From positions 124,001 to 188,000 of the forward strand of contig CP176050.1 in assembly GCA_046199005.1 (NCBI GenBank): 64,000 nt of DNA, written 5' to 3'. This DNA comes from Ascidiimonas sp046199005. GTDB taxonomy: Bacteria; Bacteroidota; Bacteroidia; Flavobacteriales; Flavobacteriaceae. The position numbers and the translations under genes were made by a program. Positions 53,877-61,510 of this stretch are shown here, piece by piece. The first letter of the stretch is position 1. Every line of letters begins with the position of its first letter. The notes under the pieces are model-generated. The model saw only the letters and a program-made list of their open reading frames with translations. It searched no databases and was not told the origin of the DNA.

Positions 53877-53909
53877 AAAAACAGAGTCTTTAGGGCGAGA
53901 CTCTGTTTT
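53877..53909 (-). terminator. Terminator of the short OmpA-like gene
   Basis: ACAGAGTCT (53881-53889) pairs with AGACTCTGT (53898-53906), flanked by A and T runs, so it may work in both directions. It ends the minus-strand OmpA transcript. Confidence 0.85.
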
Positions 53910-53969
53910 GTCAATTAACACTAATTACAAATAAAAAAATGAAAAAATGGTTGTTGGGGTTACTGTATT

Positions 53970-54587
53970 TTAAGGATTTATAACTATAAATTCAGATCTT
54001 CGGTTAAGTTGATGAGCATTTTCACTACATTCTATTCCGTCACCACACTCATTAAGAAGTTGCTGTTCGCCAAAACCTTTAGCGCTTACAATACGATCTG
54101 GGTGAATACCTTTTTCCAAAAGATAATCTCTAGATGACTTAGCCCTGCGATCAGATAATTTAAGATTATATGCATCACTTCCTCGAGAGTCTGTATGAGC
54201 CTCAATACGAATCATCATGCTTTTGTTGGCATTCATTACTGCTACCAATTTATCTAATTCAACTTTGGCGTCTTCACGAATAAAAGACTTGTCATAATCA
54301 AAATAGATCTCATTGGTCTTAAGTTTGGTGACTCCGTTTTCCTTCACAATTATACCATTGATGTTGTGATACGGTCTGTCATTTAAGAGATTAACCGCTT
54401 CTCTGCTACCATTAGCTAATTCGTAGGTGTTACCTGTTAAGTTTGGGGCAAAAAAGGCACTGTTTGGGGTCGAAGCAGAGAGGCGATCAATTTTTTTACT
54501 AGTCGTTTCATGTACCGAATAGGTTAGTGAAACAACTGTAAGAGCTATATATATGAATACTGATTTAAAATATAAAGGTATTACCAT
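53970..54587 (-). CDS. Short OmpA-family protein
   Basis: This 205-residue protein has a signal-like hydrophobic N terminus and an OmpA peptidoglycan-binding domain over about the last 120 residues (YFDYDKSFIREDAKVELDKL, IEAHTDSRGSDAYNLKLSDRRAKS, FGEQQLLNECGDGIEC). Its C-terminal half closely resembles that of the 664-residue OmpA protein encoded next to it, including the Cys pair and the RNRRSEFIVINP-like end. It lacks the TPR and propeller parts. It has its own promoter module, the same one found upstream of the adhesin operon, and its own terminator. It is probably a duplicate of the neighbour's domain. Confidence 0.85.
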   Translation of the reverse strand: MVIPLYFKSVFIYIALTVVSLTYSVHETTSKKIDRLSASTPNSAFFAPNLTGNTYELANGSREAVNLLNDRPYHNINGIIVKENGVTKLKTNEIYFDYDKSFIREDAKVELDKLVAVMNANKSMMIRIEAHTDSRGSDAYNLKLSDRRAKSSRDYLLEKGIHPDRIVSAKGFGEQQLLNECGDGIECSENAHQLNRRSEFIVINP

Positions 54588-54646
54588 AGTATAACTTATT
54601 ATAGGTTTGTCTAATGTGGTTGGGCTTGGTTCTTAATTTATACTGT

Positions 54647-54731
54647 CAAATATATAATCCTTTTCAAAGGACATTTAAAATATGTTGTGAGGTCTTGCTT
54701 TTATGTTGTGAACTACGGTTTTGGCGTAATG
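54647..54731 (-). promoter_or_regulatory. Promoter module of the short OmpA gene, shared with the adhesin operon
   Basis: On the minus strand a -7 element TATATTTG (54654-54647) is preceded, 29 bases upstream, by GTTGTGAG read on the plus strand (54684-54691). After 13 more bases comes GTTGTGAACTACGG (54705-54718), which runs into TACG-N7-CGTA (54714-54728). No -33 TTG box stands at the usual distance, which suggests an activator-dependent promoter. Upstream of the HYR adhesin gene the same parts occur with identical spacings. Confidence 0.7.
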
Positions 54732-54823
54732 CGATAGTATTTGATGATCTGATAATCGCACAAAAGCTTATCTAAGTGTTTGCAAATGAAGCCTTTCAAA
54801 GACTCAAAAACATGCCAGAAAGA

Positions 54824-54853
54824 AAAAAGCAGGAATTCAGTTCCTGCTTTTTC
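54824..54853 (-). terminator. Terminator of the adhesin/PorP/OmpA operon
   Basis: AGCAGGAA (54828-54835) pairs with TTCCTGCT (54841-54848), with A and T runs on both sides. It ends the minus-strand operon whose last gene stops at 54873. Confidence 0.85.
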
Positions 54854-54872
54854 TATCTTAAAATTTGAGTTT

Positions 54873-56867
54873 TTATGGATTAATAACTATAAATTCCGAG
54901 CGTCGGTTACGCTCATGATTTTCACGACTACACTCTACACCATCACCACATTCATTGATAAGTCTTTCCTCACCGTATCCAATCGCACTAATAATACGAT
55001 CTGAAGCGATTCCTTTCGAGATTAGATAGGCTCTGGAAGCTTTCGCCCTGCGATCTGATAGGACTTTATTATAAGCCCTGCTTCCTCTGGAGTCTGTATG
55101 AGATTCAATTTTAATTGAAATCCCTTCATTTTCCTTGAGAATAGACACCAATTTGTCTAATTCAAGGGTGGCTTTCTGACGGATAGTTGCCTTATCAAAA
55201 TCGAAGTAAATAGCCTCTGTTTTAAACTTAGTAATACCATTTTCTTCTACTAAATAATCTGGAGCCTCGTTACTAACTACAGGTATTTTTTCTGTGTTTT
55301 CTTCAATAGCGACAGGATCATTTTCCATCGTGTTGTTATCAGAATCAAGCGCTTCTTTAAGATCATTATTAGTAACAGAAGTTTCTTCTGGTTCTTGCTC
55401 GGTAGCAACGATTGTTTCCGGGGTTTCGATCTCTTCAATTTCTAAGGGTGGAGCGATGAATGCATAGATATCATCATCGCCTTTTCCTCCCTCTCTATTC
55501 GATGCGAAATACCCATTTTGAGTATGCTCATTAATAATAAATGAAAAATCATCTAAATTGCTATTATATGGTTTTCCAAGATTATCCACATTGCCGAAAC
55601 TTCCGTCTGTATATTTAACCGCTTTAAAAATATCCAACCCGCCAAGTCCTTGATGACCGTTTGAAGTAAAATATAAGTTTTGATCGGTTACGTAAGGGAA
55701 CATTTCCTTAAAGGGGGTATTGATATCAGGACCCAAATTCTTTGGAGCAGAAAACGAACCATCTTCTAAAATATCCACTACAAAAATATCGGTCTCGCCT
55801 AGGGTACCAGGCATGTCAGAAACAAAGTATAGTTTTTTTCCATCTGCACTAAGTGCCGGATGGCCAGTAGAGTAAGAATCACTGTTAAAAGATACTTCTG
55901 CCGGTTCAGACCACTTCCCATCTACAAACTGGGACTTAAAAATTTTTAAATGACTAATGCCATTTTTGTCTCCTTTAAGCTTTTTCTTATAATTATTTCT
56001 GGTGAAATAAACCGTTTTCTGATCTTTTGAGAAACTCACTCCGGCTTCATGATATTTTGAATTTATATTTTTTGACAGTGAAACAGAAGCGCCCGTATTC
56101 ATGGTTTCATTATTTCTTGAGGTAACATAAAGATCGAGGTAAGGCTGTTCATTCCATTTATAAATTCGGGTATGTTGAAAAGAAGAATCTTTTGCAGAAG
56201 CATAAACCAACTTATCATCGCCCAAAAAAGCCGGAGAAAACTCTGAAAACTTTGTATTTCCATTAATATTTATCACTTTGATATTTGCCTCTTTTTTTAA
56301 TAATTTATCCAAAATAAAAGAATCGGTACTTACTTCCTTTTCATTATCCTCAGTAGAAATATCTTGTCCTTTAAGCGCTTTTCGGTAAAGTCTCATCATA
56401 CGTTTAGACTTTCCGTATTTTTTGATTCCTTTTAATGTATTTGCATATTTAAAAAGAATATCAGGCGTAACATTTTCTCTGTGATTATCAAAGATCTCTT
56501 CAAACCAATCATGGGCACTGTTCATCTGAGTATTGAAGTAGTAAGCATTGGCCGCTTTTTTCAATACTTCAAATGAATACTCGGGTGCTTGTCGTTCCAA
56601 GACTTTTTCATATAGAGCTGCTGCTTCAGTATACCACATCTTTTCAAAATAATCATTGGCTTTTCGAAGCAGTTTGGAAGTGGGTTTCTTTTTTGTTCTT
56701 TTGACGTTTGCGTACAAAGAATTTTCATTGCTTATCTCCCGATAGTTGTCGTTAAATGAGGAGTTTTCTATTTGCAAGGCAAGGCTGTTCGTAGCAACAT
56801 AGTTACTGTTTTGGGCCAAGAGCCACGTAGTGACTAGTAAGAACACTAAAGAGAAGTAGGTTTTCAT
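54873..56867 (-). CDS. OmpA-family protein with TPR and PD40 propeller domains (PorE-like)
   Basis: This 664-residue protein has a signal peptide (MKTYFSLVFLLVTTWLLAQ), tetratricopeptide helices (about residues 60-170), WD40-like PD40 propeller blades (about 205-460, for example PALSADGKKLYFVSDMPG and YFTSNGHQGLGGLDIF), an acidic linker (about 475-540), and an OmpA peptidoglycan-binding domain (YFDFDKATIRQKATLELDKL). This is the architecture of PorE and of the OmpA partners of PorP/SprF, which tie type IX secretion parts to the cell wall. It is the last gene of the operon with the HYR adhesin and PorP/SprF. Confidence 0.92.
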   Translation of the reverse strand: MKTYFSLVFLLVTTWLLAQNSNYVATNSLALQIENSSFNDNYREISNENSLYANVKRTKKKPTSKLLRKANDYFEKMWYTEAAALYEKVLERQAPEYSFEVLKKAANAYYFNTQMNSAHDWFEEIFDNHRENVTPDILFKYANTLKGIKKYGKSKRMMRLYRKALKGQDISTEDNEKEVSTDSFILDKLLKKEANIKVININGNTKFSEFSPAFLGDDKLVYASAKDSSFQHTRIYKWNEQPYLDLYVTSRNNETMNTGASVSLSKNINSKYHEAGVSFSKDQKTVYFTRNNYKKKLKGDKNGISHLKIFKSQFVDGKWSEPAEVSFNSDSYSTGHPALSADGKKLYFVSDMPGTLGETDIFVVDILEDGSFSAPKNLGPDINTPFKEMFPYVTDQNLYFTSNGHQGLGGLDIFKAVKYTDGSFGNVDNLGKPYNSNLDDFSFIINEHTQNGYFASNREGGKGDDDIYAFIAPPLEIEEIETPETIVATEQEPEETSVTNNDLKEALDSDNNTMENDPVAIEENTEKIPVVSNEAPDYLVEENGITKFKTEAIYFDFDKATIRQKATLELDKLVSILKENEGISIKIESHTDSRGSRAYNKVLSDRRAKASRAYLISKGIASDRIISAIGYGEERLINECGDGVECSRENHERNRRSEFIVINP

Positions 56868-56878
56868 GATTTAATTGG

Positions 56879-57799
56879 TTAGAAAAAGCGGGGTGATTTA
56901 AGTTTGTAATCCTTCGAAATGAGTTGAAACCTTAGAAAAACTTCATGGGTTCCGGAGTTATAGTTTACAAGATCGGTGGTGTTATAATCGTATGCGTAGC
57001 CAATATTGAGCCGTGTGCTAATCTGATATCCTAACAAAGCACCGATAGATTCGTCTATTCTATAATTGAGGCCTAACGTGAGTTTTTCATTGTGTAGAAT
57101 ACTTGCTGAAATATCTGCAGATAGCGGAGCGCCAGACACGTACTTGACGAAGAACGCAGGTTTAAATTTTAAAAACGGATTAAGGTCGAAAACATATCCG
57201 CCAATTAAAAAAAGATGTGTTTTCTCGGAAGCTTCTGCCTCTGCAATCTCTTCGTAGTGTTCTCCCTGAAGAATATTAGGAGTTGATAAACCTAAGTAAG
57301 AGCGATCGCTAAAATAAAAGATACCAGCTCCAATGGTTGGCAGCAATCTACTGTTTACATTTTCATTAAATACCGCTTCCGGATTTTGAAATCTTCCCTT
57401 AGACCAGTCTAGATGAAAAAATCGAACCCCTGCTTTTAACCCAAAAGATAAGCGATCGCCATTTCGATTCAGGAAAATACTATGTGCATAGTTGGCATCA
57501 ATATAGGTTTCCGTAGATGGACCTAGTTGATCCTGTATAAATGATAATCCAATACCATCATTTTCTCCTAGAGGGGCATCAATACCAAAAGTAAGCGTCT
57601 TAGGAGCTCCTTCTATCCCCACCCATTGATCTCGGTATAAGGAGAGGATAGTAAGATGTCCACGAGACCCCGTATAAGCAGGATTCACCGTCATGGTATT
57701 ATAATTATATTGTGTGAACTGAGGATCTTGTTGTGAATGTGCTGTAGATCCAATCAACAATAGTAATAATATGATAGTAAGTTTAAAATTCGGGTTCAT
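56879..57799 (-). CDS. PorP/SprF-family type IX secretion membrane protein
   Basis: This 306-residue outer-membrane beta-barrel has a signal peptide and the family opening QQDPQFTQYNYNTMTVNPAYTGSRG. SprF-like proteins partner with a large T9SS cargo encoded beside them, as SprF does with the gliding adhesin SprB, and are needed for its export or surface fixation. The gene lies 11 bases before the OmpA gene and 38 bases after the HYR adhesin gene, so the adhesin is its likely cargo. Confidence 0.93.
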   Translation of the reverse strand: MNPNFKLTIILLLLLIGSTAHSQQDPQFTQYNYNTMTVNPAYTGSRGHLTILSLYRDQWVGIEGAPKTLTFGIDAPLGENDGIGLSFIQDQLGPSTETYIDANYAHSIFLNRNGDRLSFGLKAGVRFFHLDWSKGRFQNPEAVFNENVNSRLLPTIGAGIFYFSDRSYLGLSTPNILQGEHYEEIAEAEASEKTHLFLIGGYVFDLNPFLKFKPAFFVKYVSGAPLSADISASILHNEKLTLGLNYRIDESIGALLGYQISTRLNIGYAYDYNTTDLVNYNSGTHEVFLRFQLISKDYKLKSPRFF

Positions 57800-57837
57800 G
57801 AAGTAGGCACTTTTCAGAAGGTTTGGTTTTTTAGTTT

Positions 57838-60309
57838 TTATCTACTTATATAGATCCATCCAGATTTATTTGGTGTGTTGGGATCACCAAAATCAATTGT
57901 ATAGAAATAAGTTCCTGCAGGGAGATTTCTTCCAGCACCAACATTAACACCTTTCTCGGCAGTTCCTGCCCAATTATTAAGGTAACCACGAGACTCAAAT
58001 AATTTCGTACCCCATCTATTGAAGATCTGGAGGAAATTATTAGGATAGTTTTCAATACATTCAATAAAAAAGAAGTCGTTCACGCCATCGTTATTTGGGG
58101 TGATCTCATTATAAACCGTGAGACAACCGGATGCAGGAGGTGTAATTACCAATATTGTAACCTCGTCACGATCATTGTTTGGGTTTGTATCTGTTTGATC
58201 GAGAAACGCAAGAGAAGCGATATTCGTATAATTGGTACCATCTTCAACTCTTGTATTCATTATCAGACTTGCACTAGAGCCGGCCTCAAGTGAGGCGATA
58301 GTCCATTCACCTATTACCTCATCGAAGCTTCCCTGACTAGCGGAAACTGAAATGAAGCTAAAACCATCAGGTAGAACATCTTCAATACTGATGTTTGTGG
58401 CTGCTATCGTTGAGGTATTTTCGACGGTAACAGTAAATTCTACAGTATCTGCAACCGCTGCTTCTGTTTTATCGGCACTTTTTGTGATGGCAAGGTCCAA
58501 TTCAGGAGGAGCACAGGTTACAATTACATTTTGGGTTTGCTGTATAGAATTACCATTTCCATCATCGTAAGTCCAGGTAATCGTAAAGTTGCCTGCATTA
58601 TCATAGGAAACTGGATCTGTTGTAGTTGCCGTGATCCTTCCCGAGCAATTATCTGTAGCAGTGGGTGATGTGATGTTTAAGGTACATTCCCCGGAGATAT
58701 CCGGAAGCGTGGAATTATCAGGAACAGGTGCTGTAGTATCGGTCACACTTATATTTTGGGTTTGCTGCATAGAATTACCATTTCCATCATCATAAGTCCA
58801 CGTTATTATATAATCCCCCACGGTAGCGTAGGAGACATCATCTGTTGTTGTAGCTGTTATGGTTCCAGAACAATTATCGGTAGCAGTAGGGGGTGTTGCC
58901 GTAACTGTGCATTCCCCGGAGATATCCGGAAGCGTGGAATTATCAGGAACAGGTGCTGTAGTATCGGTCACACTTATATTTTGGGTTTGCTGTATAGAAT
59001 TCCCATTTCCATCATCATAAGTCCACGTTATTATATAATCCCCCACGGTAGCGTAGGTGACATCATCTGTTGTTGTAGCTGTTATGGTTCCAGAACAATT
59101 ATCGGTAGCAGTAGGGGGTGTTGCCGTAACTGTACATTCTCCGGAGATATCCGGAAGCGTGGAATTATCAGGAATAGGAGCTTCATTATCTTCAACCGTA
59201 ACATTAAAACTAAAGGTACCTGTATTACCATAAGAATCTGTACTCTCAAAAGTATTGACTGTGGTGCCTATGGGAAAAACAGCGCCCGAAGGCAAACCAG
59301 CAGTTTGAACTACCTGATACTCCAAAGCCGGACAAGCCCACGAAAAGGCTGTATCGGCAACGCGTATTCCTGGAATATTCAAATTATCGATACGACCTCT
59401 TCTACTGCTATTAAGTTTTCGATCTGTTCGAAAATCGAAGCGAACGAAGAAGATTCCCGTTTGAGTAACTGGGATAATGGCACTTCGTGTTACCGTATCT
59501 GGATAGGTAAAATTAAATAGAACGGTCAACGAACCTGTTATTGGATCTTCAAGGGAAACAGTTAACCTTGTATTATCTCCAGGAGAACTCATATTGTGTA
59601 AAAAAGTGATTTGTCCTGTTCCATTTAAATAGGTAAGCGGACTCACTAATGATCTGTTCTCTGTAGTTATTATTTCTGAAGTCAGGAAGCTAGAGCTTCC
59701 GCTTATGGGTCTTGAAGTACTTACTACAGAACCAGAGAACTGCCAGCAAACATCAGCCAAATCATTCCTACTAGGAACCTCAAAATCGGTAAAAATAGGA
59801 TAGGTTTGGTCATTTGCCGGACAATTATCTGTTACTTGAGGAAATGGATAGTTCACAACATTGCTACAGCTTCCCGGAGCGTTAGACACTTGAATATCTG
59901 AGGGTCCAGTAATTGTAGGAGGCTGTCTGTCGATTACGGTAACAGTGAAACTGCATTGCGACGAATTTCCATTAGGGTCGGTTGCTGTATAAATTACGGT
60001 AGTTACACCGGGTAAAAATTCATCACCTGGCGAATATCCGTTAGTAGTCAAAGTCACTGGTCCAGCAGAACTGGCTGCTGTGGGTTCCGTCCAGGTTACA
60101 ATAGCGCCACAATTACCCTGATCAGTATTTATAGGGCCAATGTCTGAGGGGCAATTAGAAAATATCGGTGCAAAAAAGGAAGTCTTTTCTGAAGTTGAAT
60201 CTAAGTTGTAATCGCTGATCACTGCCTCTTTTGCATTAGTTTGAGAAAGACCATATAGAAAACAGCATAAGGATAGAATGTAGGTTTTTAAATGATGCTT
60301 GGGGACCAT
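57838..60309 (-). CDS. HYR-repeat surface adhesin with DUF11 domain and T9SS type B (CHU_C) tail
   Basis: This 823-residue protein has a signal peptide (residues 1-27), an HYR domain (NCPSDIGPINTDQGNCG to SQCSFTVTVID), and a lectin- or MAM-like beta region (about 150-330). Three near-identical 75-residue Ig-like repeats follow (about 372-597, each with TLPDISGECT and TITATTTD). Then come a DUF11 domain (DLAITKSADKTEAAVADTVEF) and a gliding-motility-associated C-terminal type B sorting domain (EITPNNDGVNDFF, IFNRWGTKLFES). It is a cell-surface adhesin exported by the type IX system with the PorP/SprF protein encoded next. The Ig-like repeats are also near-identical in DNA with a 225-base period. 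Confidence 0.93.
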   Translation of the reverse strand: MVPKHHLKTYILSLCCFLYGLSQTNAKEAVISDYNLDSTSEKTSFFAPIFSNCPSDIGPINTDQGNCGAIVTWTEPTAASSAGPVTLTTNGYSPGDEFLPGVTTVIYTATDPNGNSSQCSFTVTVIDRQPPTITGPSDIQVSNAPGSCSNVVNYPFPQVTDNCPANDQTYPIFTDFEVPSRNDLADVCWQFSGSVVSTSRPISGSSSFLTSEIITTENRSLVSPLTYLNGTGQITFLHNMSSPGDNTRLTVSLEDPITGSLTVLFNFTYPDTVTRSAIIPVTQTGIFFVRFDFRTDRKLNSSRRGRIDNLNIPGIRVADTAFSWACPALEYQVVQTAGLPSGAVFPIGTTVNTFESTDSYGNTGTFSFNVTVEDNEAPIPDNSTLPDISGECTVTATPPTATDNCSGTITATTTDDVTYATVGDYIITWTYDDGNGNSIQQTQNISVTDTTAPVPDNSTLPDISGECTVTATPPTATDNCSGTITATTTDDVSYATVGDYIITWTYDDGNGNSMQQTQNISVTDTTAPVPDNSTLPDISGECTLNITSPTATDNCSGRITATTTDPVSYDNAGNFTITWTYDDGNGNSIQQTQNVIVTCAPPELDLAITKSADKTEAAVADTVEFTVTVENTSTIAATNISIEDVLPDGFSFISVSASQGSFDEVIGEWTIASLEAGSSASLIMNTRVEDGTNYTNIASLAFLDQTDTNPNNDRDEVTILVITPPASGCLTVYNEITPNNDGVNDFFFIECIENYPNNFLQIFNRWGTKLFESRGYLNNWAGTAEKGVNVGAGRNLPAGTYFYTIDFGDPNTPNKSGWIYISR
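58516..59190 (-). repeat. Three near-identical 225-base tandem repeats inside the adhesin gene
   Basis: The segment CCGGAGATAT-CCGGAAGCGT starts at 58691, 58916 and 59141, an exact 225-base (75-codon) period. The two right-hand copies differ at only a few bases. Such identity favours gain or loss of repeat units by recombination and would be hard to assemble from short reads. Confidence 0.85.
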
Positions 60310-60385
60310 TTGAAAATTAAATTAGATCAATTAGAAATTATATTAGAGTGTTACCTACAATAAATAAACTTATATAGATGACAAT

Positions 60386-60470
60386 CAAATATATAAGAGA
60401 TTAGGATTAACTTCTTAAATTTGTTGTAAGTGGGTGTGAGAATGTTGTTAACTACGGTTTTAGCGTAATT
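60386..60470 (-). promoter_or_regulatory. Promoter module of the adhesin/PorP/OmpA operon
   Basis: On the minus strand the -7 element TATATTTG (60393-60386) has 29 bases upstream the element seen on the plus strand as GTTGTAAG (60423-60430). After 13 bases comes GTTGTTAACTACGG (60444-60457), which includes TACG-N7-CGTA (60453-60467). No -33 box is present. The spacings equal those of the module at 54647-54731. Transcription would start near 60380, about 70 bases before the adhesin start codon. Confidence 0.7.
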
Positions 60471-60619
60471 TGTTTAAGGGTTTTGGTCAAGAACATCAAG
60501 TAGCATTAGCAATGAGGATATTATAAACAGACTACCCATTAAACCAGAAGTGATAACTGAAAAATAGACTATTTCAAAATGAAAAAATGAATGTAACTTT
60601 TTTAGGAAATGCTTAAATA

Positions 60620-60645
60620 AAAACATCCCGTGGAAGCGGGATGTT
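60620..60645 (-). terminator. Terminator of the sdh operon
   Basis: AACATCCCG (60622-60630) pairs with CGGGATGTT (60637-60645). On the minus strand the stem is followed by TTTATTTAAG. It ends the sdhC-sdhA-sdhB transcript. Confidence 0.8.
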
Positions 60646-60672
60646 CTGTTCTTATTGTTGAGGTTTTTATAG

Positions 60673-61425
60673 CTAATCTGCTGTACTTATACTAGCCTTT
60701 AAATACTCACGGTTTAATCGTGCAATATTTTCTAAAGAAATTCCCTTAGGGCATTCTACTTCGCACGCTCCGGTATTTGTACAGTTTCCGAAGCCTTCCA
60801 GATCCATTTGTTTCACCATATTAAGCACCCTATCCGTAGCTTCTACCTGCCCTTGAGGCAGTAAGGCGAACTGAGATACTTTGGCTGATGTGAAAAGCAT
60901 AGCACTTGCATTCTTACAAGCTGCAACACAGGCTCCACATCCAATACAGGTAGCTGCATCGAAAGCACGGTCTGCATCGTGTTTTTCAATAGGAATTGCA
61001 TTTGCATCAACGGTATTACCTGAAGTATTTACCGAGATGTATCCTCCAGCCTGTTGTATGCGATCGAAAGCGCTTCTGTCTACGATAAGATCTTTAATCA
61101 CCGGAAAAGCCTTCGCTCTAAAAGGTTCTATATAAATCGTATCGCCATCTTTAAATCTGCGCATGTGCAGCTGGCATGTTGTAATACCACGATCCGGACC
61201 GTGAGGCTCACCATTGATCTGTAACGAACAGGAACCACAAATTCCTTCACGACAATCGTGATCAAACTCTACAGGTTCTTCTCCTTTTTCAATGAGTCCT
61301 TCATTTAACACATCTAACATTTCGAGAAAAGACATATCGGGAGATACCTCGGAGATATTGTAGTCTACCATTTTCCCGGATGTATTCGCATCTTGTTGGC
61401 GCCATATTTTTAGTGTAAGATTCAT
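60673..61425 (-). CDS. sdhB: Succinate dehydrogenase iron-sulfur subunit
   Basis: This 250-residue subunit passes electrons from the flavoprotein to menaquinone. The [2Fe-2S] cluster is bound by Cys58, Cys63, Cys66 and Cys84. CIGCGACVAAC (Cys160, 163, 166, 170) and CTNTGACEVECPKG near residue 215-228 hold the [4Fe-4S] and [3Fe-4S] clusters. It is the last gene of the sdhC-sdhA-sdhB operon, 85 bases after sdhA, and is followed by a terminator. Subunits of this Bacteroidota type can also act as fumarate reductase; the direction cannot be told from sequence. Confidence 0.96.
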   Translation of the reverse strand: MNLTLKIWRQQDANTSGKMVDYNISEVSPDMSFLEMLDVLNEGLIEKGEEPVEFDHDCREGICGSCSLQINGEPHGPDRGITTCQLHMRRFKDGDTIYIEPFRAKAFPVIKDLIVDRSAFDRIQQAGGYISVNTSGNTVDANAIPIEKHDADRAFDAATCIGCGACVAACKNASAMLFTSAKVSQFALLPQGQVEATDRVLNMVKQMDLEGFGNCTNTGACEVECPKGISLENIARLNREYLKASISTAD

Positions 61426-61510
61426 ATCTTAAAAATATTATTTGTATTTGATGGGTTCTGCTAGCGAGATGGTTATGAAATCCATTATCAAACCCTATCA
61501 AATAATGTTA

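Larger units (their letters stand above)
60310..60672. other. Spacer holding the adhesin promoter module and the sdhB terminator
   Basis: This 363-base stretch has no gene. Its left half holds the promoter module of the HYR adhesin operon (60386-60470) and its right end the terminator of the sdh operon. Both serve minus-strand genes. Confidence 0.6.

Noticed and set aside
58756..59520. 254-codon plus-strand frame within the adhesin gene
   Set aside because: It is antisense to the tandem Ig-like repeats and is a repetitive Ile/Cys/Arg-rich shadow produced by the repeat codons.
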